Below, piece by piece: positions 34,385 to 44,535 of a stretch of DNA of 64,000 bases. Source of the stretch: Xenoacremonium recifei (Eukaryota; Ascomycota; Sordariomycetes; Hypocreales; Nectriaceae); assembly GCA_012184525.1 (NCBI GenBank), contig WOFQ01000011.1, forward strand, positions 496,001 to 560,000, written 5' to 3'. Below the pieces are notes generated by a model. That model worked only from the letters and a program-made list of their open reading frames with translations. It did no database searches and was not told the DNA's origin. Within the stretch, counting starts at the first letter, position 1. Every line of letters starts with the position of its first letter. Both the position numbers and the translations under genes were made by a program.

Positions 34385-36761
34385 TCACTTGCTCTCAAAC
34401 GCGCCCATATCCTTAAGTGCGTTCGCAAGCCGGCGGTAGTCGCGCAGCAAGTCGAGCACCTCACCGAGACGCAGCTCGCCGGGAGTCTGGATCTCCATGA
34501 AGCGCTTGTTGGGGGGCGCAATCTTGGGCATCTCCTTAGCCGGGAGGGCGGCAGCAACGTCGGGGAAGGCCTGGTTTCGTGAGTGATTGGTAATCGGGAG
34601 AGGGGAGATGGAACTGACTGTTGCGAGGTCGCCGCCGTCAGTGGTTTTGGCGGTTGTGTCCTTCAGAGAAGGCGCCGGGGGGGTGGACTGGGTGCGGCCG
34701 AAGCCGCGGATCATGCTGATGCTCGGGAGGCGAGCCATGGGGTTGAGCGAGTTGCCCAGGTTGCGCATCTGCTCGAGCACCGCGGGATTCTGACCGGGAG
34801 ACGGGGCCGTGTCGCCGTGCTTTGCATCGTCTGAGGCGAAGAGGACCTTCTTCGATGAGCTGGCGCTGCGTGCGCTACGAGTGCTATCAGCGCTGTGGTC
34901 ACGGCGACCGCCGATGAGGTTGAGCATGCGGTCTTCGCGCTGCGAGGATCGCTTGGGGTGTTCTTCGTTGTCGGACATCAGGATGGCATCGACAGCCCTG
35001 AGATCGTCGTCTTCGGGAGGTGGCGTGCTCACGAGTTTGCGGGCATCGTCGAGGGTGCGCGGCACGACGATGGACTCTCGGGGGCCGTCCTGGTTCTCAC
35101 GCAGCTTGCCGATGAGGAACTTGTAGCTGTCGCCCAGGCTGGTGGAAATGGTCTTCAGGCCCTGGTCTGCAGTGTTGAAGATGGTATCGCTGGCGGCGCC
35201 GAAGGCTTGGGCAGGAGTGTTGACGAGGTCACTCAGGCGTCGATTCCGGAGCACACTCGCAGCTTTGAGGCCTCCTGGTGAAGCAGCGGGCTTGGATGCC
35301 GTGGCAGTCCCTGGACTCGTCGCCGCCACAGTACTAGATGGCGTAAGCCCCTGAGGGTATGCGGGCGGAAACGTCTCGGTTCTTGGACTCGTGCCCTTTG
35401 GCGGGCCTGACGGGTGCTCATCGGCGCGCAAGGTTGCCAGATCTACAGTCTGCAAGAAACTGATGGCGGCCTCGAGGTTGGTTAGGCAATACGCCGCCTC
35501 GCCTGTCAGTTTCGGCTCCCACCGGAAGTGCTGGATGAAGTGCACATCGCTAATGACGTGCAGATTCTCGGGAGGCAAGGTAATGAGAGTGTAGATGAGC
35601 ATCGGCATGATTTCGTCTGCAGACGCGGAAGGATGGAAGTGAGCGATGGTGTCGACTATGCTGCGATGAGCGGCCTTGAGGTGATTCAGCTTTCCGAGGG
35701 GGTATCGTTTCTCTGTCATCATGGTCAGATCCCTCCTCGCCGGGCCCAACCACTGCTTAATCTCCTCCGTCTTCGCTGCAATGGCTTCGGGGGTCTGAAG
35801 CGCATCATCGTCGAGCTCGATTCCCAGATCAGTCGGACCAATTCCAACGAGAGAAAGTGCCGCTGTTTTTGACCGCAGCTTATCGTCCTGAGCCTCATCC
35901 TGAGTACTCCGATGTCGGTATATCCGGTTGTAGATGCCCTCACACAGTCGGCGTTCAACGGCTTCCTCCAGGAGCCCACGTTTTGCCTCCAGAGCCTTCC
36001 GGGCCCGTTTTCGATGTGCCAATTCTTCGGTAGTGATCATTTGTTGCTCGGGTTCCTTATTCTTGTCCTTGACGTTGAGCGCGCTTGCCTTGGACCGGAG
36101 CCGGCTAGCGGCTGACGATAAGGAGGAGCTTGACGGCGAAGGGGATACATCACGGCTCTGCTTTGACGCAAGAGCATTGATATGGGTGTTTATGTGAGAT
36201 GACGCCGTGGCATAGAAGTCTTGAAAAAGCTGCGATAGCCTGTCGATATTGGGTGGTGTCGTGTGCACCTTGGCAGAGAGAGAGTCGATGAAACTTATGG
36301 ACACAGGTCAGTCATGACTGCAAAATGATGCAGAGTCTTGAGTCCTACCTGTCTGTCAGAGAAACTAGTTCAATAGGCAACACATCAAGCTCGATGGAGG
36401 CTCTTGTGATCTCGATATTGACGTCGTCGTTGTCGGAATGCTCGCTCGTCTCGAAAGCGTCGGGGCCATGCTCTTCGTGAAGGGCGCTGGGGTGTGCATC
36501 GCTCGCTGAAGTGGTCGCAAAGGTATGAGCACGCTTGGGAAGCTTCAAGCTATCATCGTCGTCTTTCTTGGGCGATTGCGAGAAGGAGGAGATGCGCGAG
36601 GTGGCCGGGCGAGCTGCGGAGGAGCTCTTGGCGGGGCTTTGAGACGCCATGAACCGCTCGGAAGGACTGTAGATCATCATGGTGAGCTTTGGCGCTGGCA
36701 CAGGAGGAATTGCGCTTCCGACAAGATGCAAGAGAGGAGGAAGAGGCTGGAGGGGAGGCAT
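34385..36761 (-). CDS. VPS9-domain protein, Rab5-type guanine nucleotide exchange factor
   Basis: Two exons: 36761-36349 and 36293-34385, 773 aa as written. A VPS9 domain lies in the middle, from about PLGKLNHLKAAHRSIVDTIAHF through ADEIMPMLIYTLITLPPENLHVISDVHFIQHFR to LTGEAAYCLTNLEAAISFL; this domain loads GTP onto Rab5/Vps21-type GTPases at endosomes. An upstream helical bundle (LEAKRGLLEEAVERRLCEGIYNRIYRHRS) matches the usual helical lead. The N-terminal 140 and C-terminal 300 residues are Ser/Pro-rich and likely disordered. Two uncertainties: an ATG at 36680 in strong CACCATG context would shorten the N-terminus by 27 residues, and a candidate in-frame 48-nt intron (34618-34571, GTCAGT...CCAG) could remove 16 residues. 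It resembles yeast Muk1 more than Vps9, since I see no CUE ubiquitin-binding domain. Confidence 0.88.
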
Positions 36762-37590
36762 TCAAGGGGCACGTGAGACGAGCATACCTACCGGACGTTA
36801 TTAAAACAGCATGGAACTCAGTCCAGTGGATGATGCAAGAGCCAGCGTGTCTTGAAAGTCTAATGCGCCCGGAGAGCGGCCGCGTGTATTCCGTCAAGAG
36901 CCTCAAAGAAAAAAAAAGACACAAACGAGCGAAGATATTATACCGGAGCGAGCGGACACAACGAGAGGTGAGATGACCTGTACAGTCAGATGCGGCGATG
37001 GATGGCGATGCCAATTGGAGGTGGAGGGCCGGATGACGACGGAGGGATCGCGCGGCCGAAACGGGACTGGAAAGGACCCAGGCAGCTGAACCGCGATAAG
37101 CCTCTATCGCCAGGCTACCTATGGAACCGTCAGGGGCAGCTGGCAGTGGAGGTCAGCCCCCAACGCGCCCCGTGCCTGGAAATGGAACCCCCCTAAAGCA
37201 CCTCATCCATGTGATCCGTCGTCCAGTGAGCTACAGCGCATCTGCAGCTGCCCTGAGGTGAGTTCCATTCGGCATTTGGCGGGAAAAGCAACACTGCTGT
37301 GCCACACCTCAGCTCGGTGCCACACGTGGCTGAGCCGCTGCATGAGGGCTCACAACCGAGGATAAAAGCATTCTCGCTGGGCTGGCTTTCCACTTCTTTA
37401 TATGTGGAATGATCGAATAATATGGTCTCACCTCGGAAGAGAGCAGGAATTCTGGGTCCAAGAATTCTGCATCTTGTTGCGATTACCGAGGTGCAGATTC
37501 TGTTTGAGACCAACGAAATTGAGTGTCTCTGGAAATTTCCCCTTCTAGGTGAGGACGGAGGGTGTGAATGAACACTCCTAACATCCACAT

Positions 37591-37650
37591 CCTTAGGGTT
37601 CGGTTTGGGTTGGGATTTGGGTCTGGCCAGGGTTTGGGTTATTTGGACAT
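37591..37650. repeat. degenerate telomere-like tract
   Basis: The plus strand has CCTTAGGGTT followed by TTTGGGTT-, GGGATTTGGG- and GGGTTTGGGTT-type variants, resembling degenerate TTAGGG repeats. It is short and imperfect. It could be a decayed interstitial telomeric insertion or chance G-rich sequence. Confidence 0.4.
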
Positions 37651-38798
37651 CTCTAAAGAAAAATATATGAAGTTGACATCTTTTGCTCTATTTTGCTGCG
37701 GGTTCGCAGTGATTTTACTGAATGAAGTTACCGAATTCAGTATGGTTGCATGTGGATGTTGGGGGGCTCGGTGTGAATCCCTCTGGCAAGCAAGTCTCCA
37801 ATTCGTGGTTTACTGCAGGGACCTCACTTTTTAAACTATTGGGGTAGCTGGTTCTCCGAATTTGAATGGAACAGAAGAGGCAAGAAGGGTATTCCTGAGA
37901 TGCTACGGAGTAGATAAAGCAGAACAAAATGGGACACTGCCCTTCTCAAGATGCTCAGAGAGCAGCGTTATGTACCGTCTTGCTCGTCTCGGCACCTACC
38001 CAACATGTTAAAGTCCAGGAGACGGCCATAGCACCAAATTGTGTGATTCACGTCTCGGTCAAAAGGCAACTCTCGCTGGCCGTCATGTATCATGTACAAT
38101 ACAAGCTGGCTCTAATGCTGAAGCCGGCTGTCATGCCACGCCTCAGCAGTCCGTAGAGGCCCTGTAATTGGCTTCTCCACGGGGCAGACAGTGCGCGCGA
38201 ACTCACTAGCAGCTACCCCGCAAAGTCAAGTCTGGGGCTGGTGGTCTCATCGCGGAGAGGATCAGCTCTCTGCCCGCAGGACGGTCCGTGAGCTCCGTCA
38301 CCCACGATCTCGGGACTCTGAGCCTGTCCTCTTGAGGTTCCTTCTCGCCGGGACATGCATTGGACTCGATAGTCAAGCATCTCAGGCCACAAAGAGGCCG
38401 CAGTGGTTCCATTCCCGCCGCCATGGAGAACAGAATGGGTAACTAAAGACTACAGAGCTTCGAGTAGAATCTCAGTAGCAGTCCCAGGGTCCACGCCGGG
38501 GGCATGCTGCTCCATTTATTGCCGCTGGAAGACTGTGCTAGGGGGCGGTCTCGGTCAGGTAATTGGCGAGTCGTCAGTGGCCGCGGTTATGCTCAGTTGG
38601 AGATCGGTAAAGTCAGCGTTGGAGAACCGAGCGGGATTGGCCTGGTTAGCCGGGCTGGACCGAACAGAGACGTCGCCCTGTAGGCTGTAGGGCCCTTTCT
38701 CCATGGGGCTACTGCAGCTGTAACTGTACAAGTTAGAGCCTGGAGGACGCGGTCCGCGTTCTTCTCCATTGAGCATCTGCGGCGTCGAAGTGGACGAG

Positions 38799-38805
38799 TA
38801 TATAA
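38799..38805 (+). promoter_or_regulatory. TATA box for the acyl-CoA synthetase gene
   Basis: TATATAA lies 185 bases upstream of the ATG at 38984, in a plausible position given a 5' leader that is CT-rich (38880-38970). Confidence 0.5.
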
Positions 38806-38983
38806 GGTAGCTGGCTGGTCCTCCCACTTGCGCTGCTGCCCACCTCACGTTTAGCCATCGTGACGATCTCTCCTTCCCTCTGTCAGCTTTGTCTTACCTT
38901 CCTCGTCCTCGCCCTCCTCCCTCTCTCCTCTTCCTGTCGTCAATCCACCGTCCTTTCATCTTCACCAGCTTCCTTTAATCAAA

Positions 38984-40913
38984 ATGTCCAGCCCGCCCTC
39001 CCGCATCCGCTCCATCCTCAACCACCTGCGTCCAACGCCTCCGCTTCCGCCTCACATCCACACTCTCTCGCCAACGACCTTCCTCGAGCGGGCCGCCTCG
39101 ATCGAGCCCAATGCCGAGGCCATCTTCCACATCACTGCGAATGGCGCCGTCCTGCGACGCTCCTATGCTGAATTCGCTGATCGCGCCCGTGGCCTAGCCT
39201 ACTTTCTCCAGAAACATGCTTATCGCCGGGTCGGCATCCTCGCGCCTAACACGCCCGCCTTCCTAGAGGCCATCTTTGGCATTGTGGCCGCTGGCGCCGT
39301 CGTTGTGCCCGTCAACTACCGCCTGAAGCAGGACGACATTTCTTACATCTTCGACTTTGCTGAGGTGGATTGCATCATAGTCGATGAGGAGTTTGTGGGC
39401 CTCTTGGACGCCTTCCGGAAGGGTCATGCCAATGTGCCTCTAATTATCGATTCGGTGAGAGAATACTTGCCCTCATATAACAGGAATTTCCCTAACCATG
39501 GCCCTCAGGACACGGATGCCACTGAGGGCCAACTTTGCGGACCCTTTGACGAGGCTGTCTTGGAAGGCCTCAACCATGACCATGAGACTGGAAACCGGGG
39601 TTGGTCAGGCCTTCATGCTCAGGCCCGACATGAGGACGATATGCTGGCCATCCCATTCACCTCTGGAACGACTTCCCGACCAAAGGGCTGTGTCTACACT
39701 CACCGCGGCGCTTACCTCGCATCCCTAGCCAACATCATCGAGTCAGGTCTCAACACTGGGAGCTGCAAATATCTCTGGACTCTCCCCATGTAAGTCGATT
39801 GCTTTGCTCAGAAAAGCTATAAATTTCAGTCCAAGATTCTGACGTAGCCAGGTTCCATGCCATGGGTTGGACGTTCCCTTGGTCGGTGGTCGCTGTCAGG
39901 GGAACCCATGTCTGTCTGCGCAAGATTGACTATCCCCTCATTTGGAAGCTCTTGAAGACAGAGGGCATCACTCATTTCAATGCTGCTCCAACCGTCAACA
40001 CTCTCTTGGTTGCCGCTAAGGAGGCTGAGAGACTACCCCAAGTCGTCAAGGTCACGGTCGCTGCCAGCCCTCCCAGTGGTCACCTCTTTGAGCAGATGGT
40101 AAAAATTCTTCTCTTTTGATCAAGTAGATGGGAAGCTAACTATGAGACAAGACGAACCTCAACCTCGTTCCTGTTCACGTCTATGGCATGACAGGTAAGC
40201 ATTATCGAGCCTCTGATTTCAAGTTGCCTTTCTAACCCATAAATTTTACAGAAACCTATGGTCCCATCACCAAGTGTTACACTCTTCCTGAATGGGATAA
40301 CCTCCCCGACCACGAAAAGTATGCCAAGATGGCCCGTCAAGGTCACGGCTTCATCACCAGCCTGCCCATCCGCATCATTAAACCCGAACAGCCTGAGGGC
40401 GTCCTTATCGACGTCGAGAAGAACGGTAAGGAGATTGGTGAAATCGTCTTCTTCGGAAATATTTGTGCCAAGGAGTACTACAAGGACCCTGAAGCTACCA
40501 AGAAGCTCTTTGCCGGCGGTGCTCTGCACTCTGGCGATCTAGCTGTATGGCACCCAGACGGCAGTGCTCAAATCCTAGACCGTGCCAAGGATATTATTAT
40601 CTCCGGTGGTGAGAACATCTCGTCGGTGGCGCTAGAGAGCATGCTTGTCGAGCACCCTGACCTCCTGGAAGCCGGCGTCGTGGCGGTTCCTGATTCCCAC
40701 TGGGGCGAGCGACCCAAGGCGTACGTGACGGTCAAGGAGGGCAAGAACGTTAAAGGCGAGGACGTCATCTCATGGGCCAAACATCAGAGCGACATCAGTC
40801 GGTTCATGGTGCCCCGTGAGGTCGAGGTTGTGACCGAGCTGCCCAAGACGAGCACAGGCAAGATCAAGAAGAACGTGCTGCGGGAGTGGGCCAAGCACGG
40901 GAGAAAGGAGTAG
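38984..40913 (+). CDS. AMP-binding acyl-CoA synthetase (ANL superfamily)
   Basis: Four exons: 38984-39789, 39852-40098, 40152-40194 (43 nt) and 40252-40913; 585 aa, normal for the superfamily. It activates a carboxylic acid with ATP to an acyl-adenylate and transfers it to CoA. Motifs in order: the phosphate-binding loop FTSGTTSRPKGCVYTH (with Ser in place of the usual second Gly), LPMFHAMGWTFPW, AAPTVNTLL, YGMTETYGPITKC, LHSGDLAVWHPDG, the hinge ILDRAKDIIISGGENISSVALE and the catalytic-lysine motif KTSTGKIKKNVLR. The sequence resembles the medium-chain/benzoate-type acyl-activating enzymes (AAE1-like) more than acetyl-CoA synthetase. No PTS1 tripeptide is visible at the C-terminus (GRKE), and no convincing presequence. 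The substrate is unknown. It is convergent with an aldo-keto reductase gene, 222 bases apart. Confidence 0.92.
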
Positions 40914-41135
40914 ATGAAGTCGAAGAAGGCGAAAAGTCAGGGGCATGTTGGAGTATGTTGGCGTGCGAGATTGTTTGGTTTGGAATAGTTCTTCTTTTGG
41001 GTAAGGACGTGGGTGTCTTTTTGTCTATATCCAGCTGCGTATGTACATATATCCATCACCTAGAGCGACATGATGCCAATGAAACTCTTTTCAAAGTTAC
41101 TCACCAGAGTCTTCTCTTGATTGTTTTGATGCTAG

Positions 41136-42052
41136 TTAGTCCACGTTGGCTGTGAAGATAGCTCCTTTGGATCCTTCATCGAGTTTGTCGAGCATACTCA
41201 TCTCATCCTCATCCAGCTCAAAGTCGAACACGTCAATGTTCTCTCTAATCCTTTCTTCTCGCTCGCTCTTGGGCAAAGGGGTCCATCCCTTTTGCAAAGA
41301 GTACCGGATCAGGATCTGAGCTACAGATTTTCCACGCTTTGAGGCCAAACTTGTTACTGTTGGGTCATGCAACCGAGCACCTCTCGCCAACGGACTGTAA
41401 GCCTGGACAACGACGTCGTTCGCCCGGCAGTACTCGACGAGTTCTCGTTGCTGGCACCAAGGATGGAGCTACTCAGGGGTTGGGTAAACTAGAGATATTC
41501 GTAGTTCGAGGTGCTTTTTTTTCTCACCTCGATCTGGTTCACATGCGGAGGCCACACTTTCGCATACATCTTCATCTCCTCAATATGGTGAATCCGGAAG
41601 TTGCTCACGCCGATACTCCGCGCCCTCCCCTCCGCGAACAACTTCTCCGCCACCTTCCACAACCGCTCGCGATGAAGCCTTCGCGGCCCCGGGACATGAA
41701 CAAGGAACAAGTCGACATACCCGTCCGGGCCGCCAAGTTTCGTCACGGTGTCCAGCGCGCTCTGGTACGCTTTCTCGTCGCTGCCCCGTGCGATGCCGAC
41801 TTTGGTGGTGAGGAAGATGTCTGCGCGGGGGAGGCCGCAGCGCTGGACGGCGTCGTGGACGTGGGCTTCGTTGCGGTATAGTTGGGCGGAGTCGATGTGG
41901 CGGTAGCCGGCGGCGAGGGCGGTGAGGCAGGCTGGTGTGCAGGTTTCGCTTCTGAGCATGTACACGCCGAAGCCTAGGCGAGGCATTAGGACTTCAGTGT
42001 TTCTCATACGGAGTCGATCATGGATAGATAGTGTGGTGTTTTGGACTTCCAT
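41136..42052 (-). CDS. aldo-keto reductase
   Basis: Two exons: 42052-41528 and 41468-41136 (intron GTGAGA...GTAG, phase 0), 285 aa. NAD(P)H-dependent reductase of aldehydes or ketones with a TIM barrel. The catalytic tetrad is complete: Asp54 and Tyr59 in HIDSAQLYRNE, Lys84 in LTTKVG and His119 in LFLVHVPG. Other family marks are RSIGVSNF, PPHVNQIELHPW across the splice junction, and the cofactor-binding C-terminal segment IPLPK-like TPLPKSEREERIRENIDVFDFEL. The length is slightly shorter than the usual 300-320 aa, mostly at the C-terminus and in loop A. The start at 42052 gives a 20-residue lead before MPRLGFG; the ATG near 42005 would also leave the barrel intact. Substrate is unknown. It is divergent from the GFA-type gene. 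Confidence 0.92.
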
Positions 42053-42606
42053 TTCGGCAACATATGTTGTGGCATGGATTAGGTCACGACTTAGGCTAAA
42101 GTGCTGGAGCGGTGAGCGCAGGGTCTGGGAATGTACAAAAGGGAAGGAAAGGAATCGAAGTCATTATCGTCAAGGCAGGTATCTCAAGTCGAGGAAACTC
42201 GAAGGTTGGGTCCAGGGTAAGGTGAAGCAACGCGTACAGTACCTAGGCTGCCATGGATACCGGCTAACAGCTGGGGCATGGTCAGCGGGGTTCATCAGTG
42301 GGGAAGGCGCCCTGTCACGGTGGGCAAGGCAGGAGCGACGGACGCCACTGCGCGCATCCGGCACCTTACACAGCGCCATTCTAGAAGCCCCCACCAGGCG
42401 CCAGAGCGCTATGGAAGCTGAACTCTCTTCCATTTCGTCACTCAGGTTCTCGGCGGGCGGGACAGCTGATAGCCCACCTCACCTTTCCAAAGTGTTTGGC
42501 GGCCACGAGCCGGGAGCAGCTTTTTCCTCTGGAAGTCACCTTTGCGACCCTCAGCAGCATTTTTACTTCGGCATTGCGAACTCAATTGAAGCGTCATCAC
42601 CCAGCC
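42053..42606. other. divergent intergenic region (aldo-keto reductase / GFA protein)
   Basis: It holds both promoters, 554 bases. The frame at 42496 runs in frame into the GFA gene and would add 37 residues, but the conserved start is taken to be 42607. No other gene is evident. Confidence 0.5.
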
Positions 42607-43401
42607 ATGAGCGCCTTGCGACCCCTCCGCGGAGGATGCCAGTGCGGGCGCAACCGCTACATCATCACCTGTCCGCAAGACGGCATTGCGCAGGCTCAGG
42701 TGCACTTCAACACAGAGCCCGTTCACCGTAAGCGCCGAACCTGACCGAACTTCCGTTCTACAGGAAATGCTGACTTGACTGCCATAACAGAAATCCCCCT
42801 CGCAACACCGTTGGCCGCGTACATCCGCGTGCCCCTCGAGTGGTACCACAGCACAACGTACGCCTTCTTCCCCGACGAGACGCACGCCATGATCCGCCGC
42901 GTGTACACACACCCGAGCCAGCAGCACTCGAAGCGACACTTTTGCGGTTTCTGCGGCACTCCGTTGTCGTACTGGAGCGAGGACCCTCGCAGCGAGGCCG
43001 AGTACATCAACCTGACGCTAGGCAGCCTGCTGCGTGAGGACCTGCGCGACCTGGAGGACATGGGGCTGATTCCCGAGGAGGACTCGACCGAACAGATGGA
43101 TGTGCAGCCGACGAGGAGCACAGTGCTGCGTCAGTCATATGGCGTGCCGTGGTTCGACGGTATGGTCGAGGGTACACGCATTGGCAGCATGCGGCGCAAT
43201 TCGGGAGTGCAATTGGCACCGGACGGCCGGGTGCGTGTCGAATGGGAGATTGTCGAGTACTCTGGTCACAACTCGCCGGTACACGCAGGCGAGAAAGAGG
43301 ATGTTGAGATGGAGATGTCGCACCCAGGAAAGCGAAAGGTTGGGGACCGAGACGAGGAAGATGCGGCCATTGGAGGTCAAGCGGGGAAGCAGGCACCCTG
43401 A
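42607..43401 (+). CDS. GFA / CENP-V domain zinc-binding protein
   Basis: Two exons: 42607-42727 and 42791-43401, 243 aa. The fold is the glutathione-dependent formaldehyde-activating (GFA) / CENP-V zinc fold. Visible zinc-ligand motifs are GGCQCGRNRY near the N-terminus (GxCxCG) and the RHFCGFCGTPLSYW segment (CxxC). Between them are YIRVPLEWYHSTTYAFFPDE and the RRVYTHPSQQHSKRHF loop. The C-terminal third (from about residue 160) is hydrophilic, acidic, and lacks family resemblance; the SHPGKRKVGDRDEED segment could be a nuclear localisation signal. Founding bacterial members were described as S-(hydroxymethyl)glutathione synthases, but the biochemical role in most fungal members is unproven, so no reaction is asserted. 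The start (MSALRPLRGG) was picked because homology begins there; an in-frame ATG exists at 42496. Confidence 0.86.
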
Positions 43402-43752
43402 TGTGAACGAAAGATGATGATCCGGCCATCTTCGCCAAGACAGCCTGAGGATCTGCTATAACGTGACGGAGGGAAGAAGGCGTTGGTTTGGTCTTTGTAA
43501 TAGTCAGTTATGTGTATGTACGTACGATGGGGTCAGTCAAAAGCGAGCGAGCGAGCATCGCGTCCGTTCCCTAGCACTCCGCAGCAGTACGGCGTCTATC
43601 CCCATGGGCGTGTTAATTAGCAGAAAATAGACTCGTGATCCCTGTCAGTAACTCCCACATGGTCTGAGGACATTCATCAGGTTAAAAGGTCTCGGCCCGG
43701 CCGGATGAGGCGGGCCAAGCCCTACCAGCAGCTGAAAGGAAGGCAAGGCATC

Positions 43753-43775
43753 GCTCACGCTCACGCTCACGCTCA
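43753..43775. repeat. hexanucleotide microsatellite (GCTCAC)n
   Basis: Three GCTCAC units followed by a partial GCTCAT occur in intergenic DNA. The antisense reading gives an Arg-Glu repeat that accounts for the RERERER stretch in the rejected minus frame. Confidence 0.75.
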
Positions 43776-44393
43776 TGCAAGCAACATCTGAGGGGGTTCG
43801 GAGCAGCGACGTTCCCCGAAGTTCTGGCGACACCGCGCCGTGAGCCATGACCCCAGGCGTTTCGGGATGGCGGGCCGAAAGCGTCGATTCGGGGGCCCAT
43901 GCGAGGGGGGCCGGACTCTCTCCAGCGCAGAAAGGAGGGGTGGCCATGGTCTGGTTCCACTGGCGAGATGGAGATTTCGACGGCGTGTCGAGAGATTCGA
44001 GGGTCGGCGATGGCGCATGTGACTGAATGGGATTTCTGTTGCGTCGAGGAGGACTGTGAAGGTGAAGGATGGATCTCGCGGGAAGCCGTCCGGAACGGCT
44101 GGCGACTGACCCGGAGGCCCGGTTGCCGCATCGGGCAATTGCTGAGGAGTGAGGAGGAAGCTACGGGGGACGGCGGACGGGGGCTGTACCTTCCATCCTT
44201 CGGACCCTTTCTAGGGATGTACCTGAGGCCATCCCAGGCATCCCACGCTGTCGGATCCAGACTCTCTTCTTCCGTGCCACGCCCCCTCACCTCAGACGCT
44301 CGCCTCCAACCCCCAACCCCCATCTCCGTCGTTGGTGTAGATCTGTGTCGGTGACGACGGGCCGGGAGATGGCGCGGCAGACAACAGTCAAGG

Positions 44394-44400
44394 TATATAA
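44394..44400 (+). promoter_or_regulatory. TATA box for the beta-glucosidase gene
   Basis: TATATAA is 136 bases upstream of the ATG at 44536; the leader in between carries CAACAA repeats (44470-44490). Confidence 0.6.
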
Positions 44401-44535
44401 GACGATGGGCTACCGTCTGCAGCCGCCGGTGGGTTGATGCTTCGAACCGGGTCAGGCTAGCTCTCGCAGCATCAACAACAACAACACCAACATTCCTTGA
44501 CAGAGTTGCGTCTTTGCATCGACATCATCACTACC

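Larger units (their letters stand above)
36762..38983. other. 2.2 kb divergent intergenic region (VPS9 protein / acyl-CoA synthetase)
   Basis: No gene was recognised. It contains a telomere-like G-rich tract (37591-37650), one TACGGAGTA nonamer (37904-37912), an EcoRI-like GAATTC repeated as GGAATTCTGGGTCCAAGAATTC near 37446-37468, and a TATA box for the acyl-CoA synthetase at 38799. Short open frames overlap on both strands. Confidence 0.55.
43402..44535. other. intergenic, GFA 3' flank / beta-glucosidase promoter
   Basis: About 1.1 kb without a recognised gene. GC-rich DNA gives long overlapping frames on both strands (43682-44323 minus and 43899-44354 plus), a sign of composition rather than coding. 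A GCTCAC repeat lies at 43753-43775 and a TATA box at 44394. Confidence 0.55.

Noticed and set aside
43682..44323. 213-codon minus-strand frame in the beta-glucosidase upstream region
   Set aside because: It overlaps another open frame on the plus strand (43899-44354), has an Arg-Glu repeat caused by a GCTCAC microsatellite, and resembles no family.
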